NCBI RefSeq assembly: GCF_014290175.1
Contig: NZ_JACOOR010000001.1
Location: 434,001 to 498,000 of the forward strand
Length of the DNA stretch: 64,000 nucleotides
Source: Anaerosacchariphilus hominis
Lineage (GTDB): Bacteria; Bacillota; Clostridia; Lachnospirales; Lachnospiraceae
Reading direction: 5' to 3'
Part shown: in pieces, positions 16,666 through 27,233 of the stretch
Layout: every line of letters begins with the position of its first letter
Position numbering within the stretch: position 1 is the first letter of the stretch
Made by a program: the position numbers and the translations under genes
Notes under the pieces: generated by a model
Databases searched by the model: none
The model's input: the letters and a program-made list of their open reading frames with translations, nothing else
What the model was told of the DNA's origin: nothing

Positions 16666-16800
16666 GAATCCTGCTTTATAGGATTCTCCGCCTACGGCAG
16701 GTCGCTTTAGCGACATAATTCCACTCTGCCGCAGTGCGATCCTGCCCGGAGGGCTTTTATGTAATAGGAGATTCCGACGGAATTTCCTATTACATAAAAA
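16666..16800. repeat. Intergenic palindromic repeat, copy 2
   Basis: A chain of hairpins: AGAATCCT/AGGATTCT, GTCGCT/AGCGAC, a GC-rich core (GCCGCAGTGCGATCC, then CCGGAGGG) and a long near-perfect hairpin with arms TTTTATGTAATAGGA and TCCTATTACATAAAA (16755-16769 and 16785-16799) and an inner ATTCC/GGAAT. The core matches the repeat at 12360-12600 in sequence and order. No coding sequence is seen. Confidence 0.65.
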
Positions 16801-16847
16801 AAACGGATTCCCGCCTCTGCATCCGCAGAGCCTCGGGAATCCGTTTT
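16800..16847. terminator. Bidirectional terminator of the ATP synthase operon
   Basis: AAAACGGATTCCCG pairs with CGGGAATCCGTTTT, with an inner CTCTGC/GCAGAG stem. The A-rich sequence at its left gives a T tract on the minus strand, just after the atpC stop codon. Confidence 0.8.
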
Positions 16848-16862
16848 ATTTTTAATGAACTA

Positions 16863-17270
16863 TTATTCTTTTACATCCAGACGGAGTAAAGCTCTCTTCA
16901 GACGCGCTTCCGCCATGCGGTAGTCGCGCTCACTGAGGCTCTTGTCTTCCAGCAGCTTCTCAGCGCGCTCCTTAGCCTTCACAGCACGCTCCTCGTCGAT
17001 GTCCTCTTTCCACTCCCAGGTGGTAGCCATGACGCGACAGGTGCCGTTCATCATGGACAGCATACCGCCGATGCAGGCTGCCTCGCGGGTGGTCCCGTCC
17101 GGAAGCGCCACATGGGCGTGTCCCATACCGAGGGCGGTGCAGAAATTACTGTGTCCGGCCAGAATCGCCAGATCACCGGTAATGGTTCTGCAGACGATCC
17201 GCTCTGCCTCTCCTTCAAAAAGCAGTCCGTCCGGCGTTCCGATTCGTAACGGAAAAGTCTTCATAGACAT
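16863..17270 (-). CDS. atpC: ATP synthase F1 subunit epsilon
   Basis: A 135-residue subunit with the N-terminal beta-sandwich (FPLRIGTPDGLLFEGEAERI) and the C-terminal helical hairpin, which ends in the RLKRALLRLDV region. It sits on the central stalk with gamma and restrains ATP hydrolysis. It is the last gene of the operon and follows atpD by a few bases. Confidence 0.95.
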   Translation of the reverse strand: MSMKTFPLRIGTPDGLLFEGEAERIVCRTITGDLAILAGHSNFCTALGMGHAHVALPDGTTREAACIGGMLSMMNGTCRVMATTWEWKEDIDEERAVKAKERAEKLLEDKSLSERDYRMAEARLKRALLRLDVKE

Positions 17271-17276
17271 CCCCCT

Positions 17277-18683
<1,407 letters not shown>

Positions 18684-18729
18684 TTATTTTGATTCCTAGT
18701 TCAGGTTGCAGGCTTTCGCCCGCACCTCA

Positions 18730-19587
18730 TCAGATGCCTTCCGCACCTCCAACAATCTCTGTGATTTCCTGCGTTATGCTGGCCTGACGGGCTCTGTTAT
18801 AAAACAGGTTCAGGTTCTCGATCATCTCTTCCGCATTGCCGGTAGCGGCCTCCATGGCCATTCTCCGGGCCGCCAGCTCACTGGCCTGGGACTCGCAGAC
18901 GCCGCCATAGATAAGACCTGCCAGATACTCCGGCACGATGGCGTCAAAGACCTCCTCCGCGCTGGGCTCGTAGAGAATCAGGTTCCGTACCGGCTCCTTC
19001 TTCTCCTCCGTTCTGGCCAGATCCGACAGCGGCAGCATGGAAATCATATCCGGCTGCTGTGACAGCATGGACACGAACTTCGTATAACAAAGCTCAATAT
19101 GACCGAATTCCTTGTTTTTGAATTCCCCGCAGAGCATATTGGCCATCTCAAAGCAATTGGCCACCGAGACGTCCTCAATCTCCGCATACTTCTCAGTGAT
19201 ACAGGGAATTCCCTTTCTCCGGTAATACTCCACGGCCTTCTTGCCGATGGGCAGCACCACACAATCCTTTCCTTCCATGGCCGCTTCCACAGCCTTGAAC
19301 ATATTGGAATTGTAGCCGCCGGCCAGTCCGCGGTCTCCTGCCATGACCACATAGCAGTATTTTTCAGAAGCTGCTTTCTTCACATACACGGATGTAAAAT
19401 CCGTATTGCCGTCTGCGATATCCTGCAGGGTCTCGTGAAGCTCCCGGAAATAAGGACGGCAGGTTTCTGCTCGTTCCTTTGCTTTACGCAGTTTGGAGGA
19501 TGCTACAAGTTCCATCGCCTTGGTGATCTGCATGGTGCTCTGCACACTTCGGATACGCAGCTTCACCGCTTTCATATTTGCAGCCAT
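18730..19587 (-). CDS. atpG: ATP synthase F1 subunit gamma
   Basis: A 285-residue central-stalk subunit. The N-terminal helix (VKLRIRSVQSTMQITKAMEL) and the C-terminal helix (NLFYNRARQASITQEITEIV) that form the rotating coiled coil are both conserved. It lies between atpA and atpD in the usual order. Confidence 0.96.
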   Translation of the reverse strand: MAANMKAVKLRIRSVQSTMQITKAMELVASSKLRKAKERAETCRPYFRELHETLQDIADGNTDFTSVYVKKAASEKYCYVVMAGDRGLAGGYNSNMFKAVEAAMEGKDCVVLPIGKKAVEYYRRKGIPCITEKYAEIEDVSVANCFEMANMLCGEFKNKEFGHIELCYTKFVSMLSQQPDMISMLPLSDLARTEEKKEPVRNLILYEPSAEEVFDAIVPEYLAGLIYGGVCESQASELAARRMAMEAATGNAEEMIENLNLFYNRARQASITQEITEIVGGAEGI

Positions 19588-19606
19588 ATGCTTCCTCCTC
19601 TATCAC

Positions 19607-21136
19607 TTATTTTTCAGGCTTTGTATTCAGAAACTGCTCCGTATACGCATCCAGGGCCTCTTTCAGCTTCTGCTCGGTATCAGCCTCCAGCTTACCTGTA
19701 GAGCGGATTTCCTGCATAGCCGCAGCGCCTGTGGCATCCGTATCGAGATAGGTGTAAAGACCTGCCTCATACGCCTTCACATCTTCTGTGGCAATCCGGG
19801 TCAGAATTCCCCTGGTAACCGCATAGAGAATTGCTACCTGCTTTTCTACCGGAACCGGCGCGTTCTGGTTCTGCTTCAGGACCTCCACAATACGCGCTCC
19901 CTGCTCCAGACGTGCCTTGGTATCCGCATCCAGATCAGAACCGAACTGGGCGAAGCTCTGCAACTCGCGGTACTGGGAATACAGAAGCTTCAGGGTACCG
20001 GCTACCTTCTTCATCGCTTTAATCTGGGCGTTACCACCTACTCGGGATACGGAGATACCCGGGTTTACAGCCGGCATAACACCGGAGTGGAACAGCTCGG
20101 TCTCCAGGAAGATCTGTCCGTCTGTGATGGAAATAACGTTGGTCGGAATGTAGGCAGATACATCGCCCGCCTGGGTCTCGATAATAGGCAGAGCCGTCAT
20201 GGAACCGCCGCCGTGCTCGTCATCCAGCTTCGCCGCCCGCTCCAGAAGTCTGGAATGCAGATAGAATACGTCACCCGGATAAGCCTCACGGCCGGGCGGA
20301 CGACGAATCAGCAGAGAGAGTGCACGGTATGCTACCGCGTGCTTGGTCAGATCATCATAAATGATCAGCACATGCTTTCCCTGATTCATAAAATATTCGC
20401 CCATGGCACAGCCGGAATAGGGCGCGATATACTGCAGCGGGCTTGCCTCGGATGCAGTAGCGGCTACAACCATGGTATAATCCATAGCGCCGTTCTTTGT
20501 CAAAGTCTCTACCAGATTGGCTACAGTGGAACGCTTCTGGCCGATGGCTACATAGATACAGATTACGTCCTGTCCCTTCTGGTTAATAATGGTGTCTACC
20601 GCAATGGCAGTCTTACCGGTCTGACGGTCGCCGATGATCAGCTCACGCTGTCCACGTCCGATGGGAACCATGGAGTCGATGGCCTTGATACCGGTCTGAA
20701 GCGGCTCGGATACGCTCTTTCTTTCGCAGATACCGGGAGCCGGGCTCTCGATCGGCCGGAAAGTGTCCGTCACAATGGGGCCTGCGCCGTCAATAGGCTG
20801 TCCCAGGGCGTTTACGACACGTCCAATCATTGCTTCTCCGACCGGAACGGATACGACCTTGCCGGTACGTTTTACAGTCTGTCCCTCGCTGATGTTCTCA
20901 TCGGAACCAAACAATACGATGGACACGCTGTTCTCTTCCAGGTTCTGGGCCATACCAAAGCTGCCGTCTTCAAACTCCAGCAGCTCGCCTGCCATACAAT
21001 TAATCAGGCCGCTGGCTCTGGCAATACCGTCACCAACCATCAAAACCGTACCGGTTTCATTCTGCTGGATGGCATTGTCATAATATTTGATCTGGCTGCG
21101 GATGACCTTGGAGATTTCTTCTGGTTTTAATTGCAT
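19607..21136 (-). CDS. atpA: ATP synthase F1 subunit alpha
   Basis: A 509-residue non-catalytic nucleotide-binding subunit. Walker A is GDRQTGKT near residue 170; [20 protein letters not shown] and [14 protein letters not shown] are diagnostic of alpha. It pairs with beta in the F1 head. The N-terminal segment ([17 protein letters not shown]) is the delta-binding helix. Confidence 0.98.
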   Translation of the reverse strand: MQLKPEEISKVIRSQIKYYDNAIQQNETGTVLMVGDGIARASGLINCMAGELLEFEDGSFGMAQNLEENSVSIVLFGSDENISEGQTVKRTGKVVSVPVGEAMIGRVVNALGQPIDGAGPIVTDTFRPIESPAPGICERKSVSEPLQTGIKAIDSMVPIGRGQRELIIGDRQTGKTAIAVDTIINQKGQDVICIYVAIGQKRSTVANLVETLTKNGAMDYTMVVAATASEASPLQYIAPYSGCAMGEYFMNQGKHVLIIYDDLTKHAVAYRALSLLIRRPPGREAYPGDVFYLHSRLLERAAKLDDEHGGGSMTALPIIETQAGDVSAYIPTNVISITDGQIFLETELFHSGVMPAVNPGISVSRVGGNAQIKAMKKVAGTLKLLYSQYRELQSFAQFGSDLDADTKARLEQGARIVEVLKQNQNAPVPVEKQVAILYAVTRGILTRIATEDVKAYEAGLYTYLDTDATGAAAMQEIRSTGKLEADTEQKLKEALDAYTEQFLNTKPEK

Positions 21137-21172
21137 GTTTCCATTCCATCCTTTAAACAGTTATTTTTTCAG

Positions 21173-21712
21173 TTACACGATTACTTCGTTCAGTTTTCTG
21201 GAAATTCCTGACATTCTGGCCTGAACCGTTCCGTCAAGCTGCTTCCCTTCCAGTTCCACACGTAAGCCTGCCACCACAGAAACGTCCAGCTTCTGCACCA
21301 GCTCCACGGTTTTTCCACTGATTTTTTCCAGCTTCACCTTCAGGGCTGACAGCTGCGCGTCGCTTAAAGCCACTGCGCTGGTCACTACCGCCTCGGCGAT
21401 TCCGTGATCCGCGTGATAACGCCGCGTGAATTCTTCACAGCAGCCCGCGAACTCTCCGAGGAGATTCCGCTCACACAGCAGCTTCATAAAATTCACCAGA
21501 TAACGCTCTGCCTGGCCGCCAAAGGCTTCCTCGATGAGCTTCGTCCGCTCGTTCTTCGGAACGGAGGGCTCGCAGAGCAGCTTCACATACTCGGGATTTC
21601 CCCTGAAGATCACCCGGATCTCTTTCAGCTGTTCCCCGATGGCGTCCGTAAGATTTTCTTCGGCAGCGAGGTCATAAAGACTGCCGCCATACAATCTGGC
21701 GTACTGTGTCAT
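21173..21712 (-). CDS. atpH: ATP synthase F1 subunit delta
   Basis: A 179-residue peripheral-stalk subunit of the OSCP/delta family, with the helical N-terminal domain and the C-terminal motif VVAGLRVELEGKQLDGTVQA. Its start overlaps the atpF stop by 4 bases (ATGA), a sign of coupled synthesis of the two stalk proteins. Confidence 0.95.
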   Translation of the reverse strand: MTQYARLYGGSLYDLAAEENLTDAIGEQLKEIRVIFRGNPEYVKLLCEPSVPKNERTKLIEEAFGGQAERYLVNFMKLLCERNLLGEFAGCCEEFTRRYHADHGIAEAVVTSAVALSDAQLSALKVKLEKISGKTVELVQKLDVSVVAGLRVELEGKQLDGTVQARMSGISRKLNEVIV

Positions 21713-22212
21713 GATGCCTCACCTACATTCGCAATAAATTCGTCAATGAGTTTCGTGTGATCCTCTTCGCTGATTTCCCGCTCGATTACCTTTCCGGCAA
21801 TCTCCACGGCCATGCCGCCAATTTCATCCTTGATTTCATTGACCGCTTTTCTCTTCTCCTGTGCGATGTCGCTTTCTGCCTTGGACTTCAGGGCAGCTGC
21901 CTGGGAAGCAGCTTCCTTCAGCATCTCTTCACTCTGAAGCGCCGCCGTCTTCTGGGCGGTGGTAAGGATCTCATTCGCCTTTTCCTTCGCTTCCTTCATG
22001 TTCTGCTCATACTCGGTCTTGATGGCGTCCGCGTCCGCCTTGGCCTGCTCGGCCTCGCGAATCTGCGCGTCTGCCAGCGCTCTTCTTTTCTCGAGCATCT
22101 CATTGACCGGCTTGAACAGGAAACGCTTGATCAGATACATCTGAATAAACAGATTACAAATCTGCGCGACAAACGTCCATGGCACAAGACCAACTAATTC
22201 CTGTACATCCAT
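21709..22212 (-). CDS. atpF: ATP synthase F0 subunit b
   Basis: A 167-residue stalk subunit: one N-terminal membrane helix (WTFVAQICNLFIQMYLIKRF), then a long Ala/Glu/Lys-rich helix that dimerises and reaches the F1 head via delta. The order and length are standard. Confidence 0.95.
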   Translation of the reverse strand: MDVQELVGLVPWTFVAQICNLFIQMYLIKRFLFKPVNEMLEKRRALADAQIREAEQAKADADAIKTEYEQNMKEAKEKANEILTTAQKTAALQSEEMLKEAASQAAALKSKAESDIAQEKRKAVNEIKDEIGGMAVEIAGKVIEREISEEDHTKLIDEFIANVGEAS

Positions 22213-22256
22213 GTCCTGACCTCCTGATTTTTATTAATTCAGTATCATTCCACTGA

Positions 22257-22547
<291 letters not shown>

Positions 22548-22585
22548 CTAAAATGGTTTTTTCATTTTTTAATAACCTTTTAAAC

Positions 22586-23344
22586 TTACTCCTCTGCCGC
22601 GTTGGCGATATACATCACCGTCAGCATACAGAAAATAAATGCCTGCATCACGCCGGAGAACCAGTCGAAGTAGACCGACGTAATCGCCGGAAGACCTACC
22701 GACAGGATCGGGATCTGCGACAGCACGCCTCCGAGCACACCCGGAAGCAGTCCCAGCAGCTTGCTGCTGGCCAGAGCCAGGGCTCCGTAAATCAATGCGT
22801 TGATAACCACGCCCGAAAGGATGTTACCGAAATGACGGCAGGCCAAACTGATGGGCGTAGCCAGCTCAGACAGCACGTTGAACGGCGTCATGACAGCAAT
22901 CGGAGTGGTGAACCCCTTCAGATATCCGCCGATTCCGCTGCTCTTGATCTTCTGAGCTGTGATCATGATAAATACCACGATGGCCCAGGCAGCTTCCGTC
23001 GAAAGATCCGCCGTCGGACTCCGAAGACCAATTAAGCTGATAAGATTGGAAACCACGCTTGTGGCAAACAGAGCTGCCACAAAGGGAATCAGTTTCCGGA
23101 ACTTCTCTCCCGCATTGCCGATGACGAACTTATTCGCCATCTCCACCAGCATCTCAGCCACAGCCTGACGCTTGGAGATCTTCTCCACCTTCAGGTCGTG
23201 GGTCAGCCAGATACAAAGGCCTGTAATCACCGCCATGACAATCCAGCTCACCACCAGGGTTTCACTAATCTGAAGATCTCCCAGGATCGGAATATTCGTC
23301 GGTATCGTGAAAAAGACCCGAGCACCTGAAATATCCACTTCCAT
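22586..23344 (-). CDS. atpB: ATP synthase F0 subunit a
   Basis: A 252-residue membrane stator with several hydrophobic helices. The essential Arg is in SLACRHFGNILSG near residue 165. It forms the ion half-channels against the c ring. It follows the two small accessory genes at the head of the operon. Confidence 0.96.
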   Translation of the reverse strand: MEVDISGARVFFTIPTNIPILGDLQISETLVVSWIVMAVITGLCIWLTHDLKVEKISKRQAVAEMLVEMANKFVIGNAGEKFRKLIPFVAALFATSVVSNLISLIGLRSPTADLSTEAAWAIVVFIMITAQKIKSSGIGGYLKGFTTPIAVMTPFNVLSELATPISLACRHFGNILSGVVINALIYGALALASSKLLGLLPGVLGGVLSQIPILSVGLPAITSVYFDWFSGVMQAFIFCMLTVMYIANAAEE

Positions 23345-23385
23345 GCATCTTCACCTCCTATCTTCACAAATTCCAATAGTTCCAA

Positions 23386-23811
23386 CTATTTCTTCAAAAT
23401 CCCCATGATCTTGATTCCCGTTCCCGGGAACAGCAGCGGAAGAATACCCGCCACATAGTGAAAACAGGGGGCGACAATCGCTATGATCACCCAGAGCATC
23501 TGAAACAGCATTCTCTGGGAATAGCTTCCCTTTACCAGAGTCTTCACCGCGTCCTGGTCGCCCGCCTTCGCGGCCGCCTTCTGCACCATGAGACCCATCC
23601 ACAGGAAATTCAGTACGGCGACTGCTCCGCCGCCGAGCCCGCCGAGAATCACCGTATAGTTAAACGGCACCTTCTCCGGCATTGCAAAATGAAGTACCAG
23701 AAATAGCAGCCACATAAGTACCACGCCTGTGGCCGTATAAATCGCCACGTGCTTCGTCTCCTCTTTGATCGCGGGCTGCATATTGTCCAAAAGCTTGCTC
23801 ATAGATTCCAC
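23386..23811 (-). CDS. AtpI-like ATP synthase accessory protein (subunit I)
   Basis: A 141-residue protein with about four hydrophobic helices (for example YTATGVVLMWLLFLVLHFAM and YTVILGGLGGGAVAVLNFLW). Small membrane proteins in this place before atpB are annotated ATP synthase subunit I; the I-type proteins assist assembly of the c ring. It lies 5 bases after the AtpZ-like gene in the same operon. Sequence alone does not prove the role; position is the main argument. Confidence 0.75.
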   Translation of the reverse strand: MESMSKLLDNMQPAIKEETKHVAIYTATGVVLMWLLFLVLHFAMPEKVPFNYTVILGGLGGGAVAVLNFLWMGLMVQKAAAKAGDQDAVKTLVKGSYSQRMLFQMLWVIIAIVAPCFHYVAGILPLLFPGTGIKIMGILKK

Positions 23812-23816
23812 CTTTT

Positions 23817-24089
23817 CTACTCGTGCCGGTTAAAGGAAATGTGTTTTTTTGTCTCTTCCTTTTTCTGCTTCCCGATCACGGATACATAAAGTTTCCAGGC
23901 TACCATTCCGGAGCCTCCCATACCAAAGAAAAATCCCGGAATATAAATCCAGCCGCCTAAGTTTGCCTTCGCGCACAGCAGCCAGCAGATACCCAGACAC
24001 ATGAGGAGCGGCGTCACCAGAGTGAAGCTGAACTGAGTCAGCATGGTCAGATTTTTCACGATATCCATCCACCATTTCATCTCTTTCAT
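23817..24089 (-). CDS. AtpZ/AtpI-type small membrane protein, first gene of the atp operon
   Basis: A 90-residue protein with two hydrophobic helices (FSFTLVTPLLMCLGICWLL and IYIPGFFFGMGGSGMVAWKL) and a basic C-terminal tail. The pattern fits the putative F0F1-ATPase assembly/Mg2+-transport family (AtpZ). It is first behind the operon promoter and is followed closely by the subunit I gene. The next in-frame Met is two codons later; the first ATG is kept. Confidence 0.7.
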   Translation of the reverse strand: MKEMKWWMDIVKNLTMLTQFSFTLVTPLLMCLGICWLLCAKANLGGWIYIPGFFFGMGGSGMVAWKLYVSVIGKQKKEETKKHISFNRHE

Positions 24090-24141
24090 GCGCTCATTCT
24101 CTCCTGTCTGTTATACGGATTTTCTTGTATACACACTTTTG

Positions 24142-24170
24142 ATATTACTATTTTCATGGTCACAAGTCAA
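24142..24170 (-). promoter_or_regulatory. Promoter of the ATP synthase operon
   Basis: TTGACT, a 17-base spacer and TAATAT on the minus strand, about 50 bases before the first gene. Confidence 0.8.
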
Positions 24171-24189
24171 TTTTTTTATGCTTTTTTTA

Positions 24190-24228
24190 CATTTGGGAAG
24201 CCCGCGTTTTCTAATATTTTCCCAAATG
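24190..24228. promoter_or_regulatory. Inverted repeat upstream of the atp promoter
   Basis: CATTTGGGAA and TTCCCAAATG are perfect 10-base arms 19 bases apart. The near arm ends about 20 bases upstream of the -35 box. It is not followed by a T tract in either direction, so it is more likely a protein site or a DNA structure than a terminator. Confidence 0.4.
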
Positions 24229-24264
24229 AACGTACTTTTATAATAAGAAAAAATCTGAAAAACG

Positions 24265-24296
24265 CAAAAAGGAAGCCCCGCTCACGCGAGGCTTCC
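24265..24296 (-). terminator. Terminator of the M23 peptidase gene
   Basis: GGAAGCCTCGC pairs with GCGGGGCTTCC (one mismatch) on the minus strand and TTTTT follows. Confidence 0.8.
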
Positions 24297-24316
24297 CACA
24301 GCCGTTTTCGTTGGCC

Positions 24317-25939
24317 CTAATCCATATATTTCAGCGGATTCACCTGACTGCCGTTGATTATAATCTCAAAATGTACATGTGGGCCCGTACTTCGTCCCGT
24401 ATTGCCGGAGAGAGCGATCTTCTGGCCCTGCTTTACGGACTGGCCCGCAGATACCAGAATCTTGCTCAGGTGGCCGTACCGGGTCTGTCTGCCGTCCGGA
24501 TGGCGCAGGGTAATACAGTTTCCATAGCCGCTGTACCAGCCGGCCTGTACCACCGTACCGCCGCAGGACGCCATAACTGCCGTTCCGATGGGGCACGCCC
24601 AGTCCACGCCCTTGTGCATCCGGCCCCAGCGTCTCTTGAAGCCTGAGGTGAACCTTCCGCCGGAAATGGGCTTGATATAGGTGGGCGGTGTCTGGGTACC
24701 GCGTTCGATGATCTGGGGCACCGGATCCTTCATCACGGTCTCAGCGATCACATCCCGGCTCTCTTCCGTGCCGTTCTTCTTCGTAATCAGAGCTGTAACC
24801 TCATGATGTCCCGCCTCTGCCTCCTGACGGACTTCCGTCTTCGTGGTATACCATTCATCGTTATCGATATACTGGGTCTCCGCGTAGTAATCCTCTTCGT
24901 AGGTAGACTCCTCCACCGTGGTCACCGAGAGCTCCGGCTCCGGCACGGTGATGATCACCTCGTCTCCGGGATGTAGGGTCGTATTCTCATCCATGCCCTC
25001 GTTCAGGGCCAGCATCTCCGCCACCCGAAGTCCATGGCTGTTCGCAATCACAGACAGAGTATCGCCGGACTGTACCTCGTAGATCTCATTCTTGGCCGTA
25101 TCCTTGGTCACCAAATCGATGGCTTCCCGGGTAGGCGTAATCTCGTCTGCAGATACATAAGCTTCCGCAATCTCCACCTTTTCAGCGAAGTCCAGACTCT
25201 TCAGCCCATCTCCTGTCACCTCGGACTCCTGGGTCTCCTCCGAGGTTTCCTGTACGTCCTCCTCGGTGACGGTCTTCGTGATGACATTCTCCACAGCCTG
25301 GGTCACATCATATTCGCCGATACCCGCGCAGGCTGCGCCGATACCCGCGATACCGGGCTCTATCACCGGCTCCTCCGCTGCTTCCTCCGCCTGCTGGCTG
25401 GATACATCCACCGTGTATACATTCAGCTCCCGGTCTGCGTCGGATACGATATTGATCTGGAACTCGTTGTCCGGATCGAAGCGGTCCTTGGTGGCATAAA
25501 GAACATCCATCACGTCCTGGTAGCTGCCGAGGGTCACGGTAAACTCGTTGATCTTCACCAGATAGGCCTTCTTCTTGGCTGTAGCTACCACGTTGCTCAG
25601 CTCCTGGTAAATGGCGTCGGTCAGGGTATCCGGATCCATGGTAGAACCGAAGATCTTCGGTACCTTGTCCAACTCATATTCCACATCCGCCAGCACCAGG
25701 CCTTCCGTCTCCCTGGAAATCCGGGATCTGGCCTGGAGAAAAGCGTTCTCCACCACATCCGGATTCCGCACGGAGCCTACCACCTTGCCCGCCAGGGTCA
25801 CCTCATAGTAACTGTTTCCGCTTCCGAAGCCGCTGCCCAGCAGCGGAATCCCCAACAGCATACAGCCGCAGGTCAGAAACATAGACTCTATGAAAATCAA
25901 TTTTGATTTTTTATTAAAAAATAGCTTTTTTCTTTTCAT
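24317..25939 (-). CDS. M23 peptidase with LysM and G5 domains
   Basis: A 540-residue secreted or membrane-anchored cell-wall enzyme. A basic N-terminus and one hydrophobic segment (about 13-33) lead into a helical region and an acidic linker. LysM is at about 285-335 (YEVQSGDTLSVIANSHGLRV), G5 at about 340-425 and an M23 LytM-type domain at about 430-540 with HKGVD and HVHFE zinc ligands. The zinc residues are all present, so it should be an active endopeptidase on peptidoglycan peptides. LysM and G5 give wall binding. It is transcribed alone. Similar clostridial proteins serve in cell separation or sporulation; which one is not shown here. Confidence 0.9.
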   Translation of the reverse strand: MKRKKLFFNKKSKLIFIESMFLTCGCMLLGIPLLGSGFGSGNSYYEVTLAGKVVGSVRNPDVVENAFLQARSRISRETEGLVLADVEYELDKVPKIFGSTMDPDTLTDAIYQELSNVVATAKKKAYLVKINEFTVTLGSYQDVMDVLYATKDRFDPDNEFQINIVSDADRELNVYTVDVSSQQAEEAAEEPVIEPGIAGIGAACAGIGEYDVTQAVENVITKTVTEEDVQETSEETQESEVTGDGLKSLDFAEKVEIAEAYVSADEITPTREAIDLVTKDTAKNEIYEVQSGDTLSVIANSHGLRVAEMLALNEGMDENTTLHPGDEVIITVPEPELSVTTVEESTYEEDYYAETQYIDNDEWYTTKTEVRQEAEAGHHEVTALITKKNGTEESRDVIAETVMKDPVPQIIERGTQTPPTYIKPISGGRFTSGFKRRWGRMHKGVDWACPIGTAVMASCGGTVVQAGWYSGYGNCITLRHPDGRQTRYGHLSKILVSAGQSVKQGQKIALSGNTGRSTGPHVHFEIIINGSQVNPLKYMD

Positions 25940-26019
25940 TCGTTTTCTTCACTTGATCGGACAGCCTGCTTTGCCGTCCGGCGCTCTTCTGATAGAATGT
26001 AATAATTTCGTAACATTTC

Positions 26020-26529
26020 TTATTCTATCAACATTTTCAGCGCTTGTAAAGTTTTTTCTAAGGTTTCCTCCACGGTAAGGCCATCCTCCTCCACCGTTAC
26101 CTCTGCGTACTTCTCATAGAGAGAAACCCTCTCCTCATACAGATCCTTCAGGGTCTGGCCGTCCCGCAGCACCACTCCTCTGCCGCGAATATCCCGCAGT
26201 CTGCGGTTCACCGCCTCATAGGACAGGCGCAAATAAACCACCACGCCGATCTCCGACAGGTGCTCCATGGCCTTTTTTCCGTATACGACGCTTCCACCGG
26301 TGGCGATGACCGCCCGCTCCGGAGTCAGTCCCGCATTGACCCGGTTCTCCACCTCCAGAAAGCCGTCCGGTCCTTCCTGCTCAATGATCTCACGGAGCAG
26401 CCGTCCCTCTTCTTTCTGGATCACCAGATCCGCGTCAATAAAGTCCTTGCCCAGCATTTTCGCCAGAATCACGCCGATGGTGCTTTTTCCGGCCCCCGGC
26501 ATTCCGATAAGTACCACGTTCTTTTTCAT
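26020..26529 (-). CDS. aroK: Shikimate kinase
   Basis: A 169-residue P-loop kinase of the chorismate pathway; it phosphorylates shikimate with ATP. GMPGAGKST (residues 9-17) is the Walker A loop, FIDADLVI carries the shikimate-binding Asp, and IATGGSVVYG is the GG-G substrate motif (the usual Gly is followed by Ser-Val here). RGRGVVLRDG is the lid. The start overlaps the flavin reductase stop by 4 bases. No other aro gene is near. Confidence 0.88.
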   Translation of the reverse strand: MKKNVVLIGMPGAGKSTIGVILAKMLGKDFIDADLVIQKEEGRLLREIIEQEGPDGFLEVENRVNAGLTPERAVIATGGSVVYGKKAMEHLSEIGVVVYLRLSYEAVNRRLRDIRGRGVVLRDGQTLKDLYEERVSLYEKYAEVTVEEDGLTVEETLEKTLQALKMLIE

Positions 26530-27194
26530 GATCTGTCTCTGCCCTTTCCTGTCTTCTGTTCTTTATTCCGTCCTTTACGCTGTCCCCTGGCCCGGATTTT
26601 TTCGCCCTGCTTCACCGGCTTTTTCCTCCGTACGCTGTATCCGAAGGTGCCCACTTCTTCTCCCAGGGTAAAATAGGTCCCGTGGGAATAGGCCAGAAGG
26701 CCGGTACTGTTCAGCTCAAATCTGCCGTTCTCATTCAGGTAGGCTTTGTCCACCGTAACGCCCAGAACCTCCGCCAGGAACATGTGATGAGTTCCCAGTT
26801 CTTTCACCTCTGTGACCCGGCACTCGATGTTTACCGGACTCTCCTCGATGGTGGGCGCATACTGAAGGCGCTCCGCTTTTCCCGGAGTCAGGTGCATCTC
26901 TGCGAACTTGTCCACATCCCGGCCGGAACGGACGCCGCAGTAGTCCGTGGCTCTGGCCAGCTCCTTTGTGGTCAGATTGATCACAAATTCGCCGGTCTCC
27001 CGGATAATATCATAGGAATACCGGTTTGGGCGGACGGAAATTGATACCATAGCAGGGTCGGAACATACAGTTCCGACCCACGCCACGGTAATAATATTCG
27101 GTTTTTCTCCCTCTCTCCCACAGCTGACCATGACGGCAGGCAGGGGATAAAGCATATTGCCTGCTCTCCAGTGCTGCTTTTTTCTCTGTCCCAT
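26526..27194 (-). CDS. Flavin reductase-like FMN-binding protein
   Basis: A 222-residue protein of the flavin reductase / split-barrel family. The FMN-binding pattern is PLPAVMVSCG, then ITVAWVGTVCSDPAMVSISV and RYSYDIIRETGEFVINL. The C-terminus is extended by a very basic Lys/Arg/Gly-rich tail of about 25 residues that is not part of the fold. It is first of a two-gene operon with shikimate kinase. In Clostridia such proteins are often described as flavoredoxin-like; the electron partner is unknown. Confidence 0.82.
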   Translation of the reverse strand: MGQRKKQHWRAGNMLYPLPAVMVSCGREGEKPNIITVAWVGTVCSDPAMVSISVRPNRYSYDIIRETGEFVINLTTKELARATDYCGVRSGRDVDKFAEMHLTPGKAERLQYAPTIEESPVNIECRVTEVKELGTHHMFLAEVLGVTVDKAYLNENGRFELNSTGLLAYSHGTYFTLGEEVGTFGYSVRRKKPVKQGEKIRARGQRKGRNKEQKTGKGRDRS

Positions 27195-27233
27195 AATTTC
27201 TCACTTCCGCCGGTTCCAAGACCCTGGCACTCT

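Noticed and set aside
16462..16716. An Arg/Pro-rich minus-strand frame of 84 codons.
   Set aside because: Shadow of the HAD phosphatase gene end and of the adjacent repeat.
19493..21130. A 545-codon plus-strand frame across atpA, and similar ones across atpD and ppaC.
   Set aside because: All are antisense shadows of well-conserved genes without ribosome sites.
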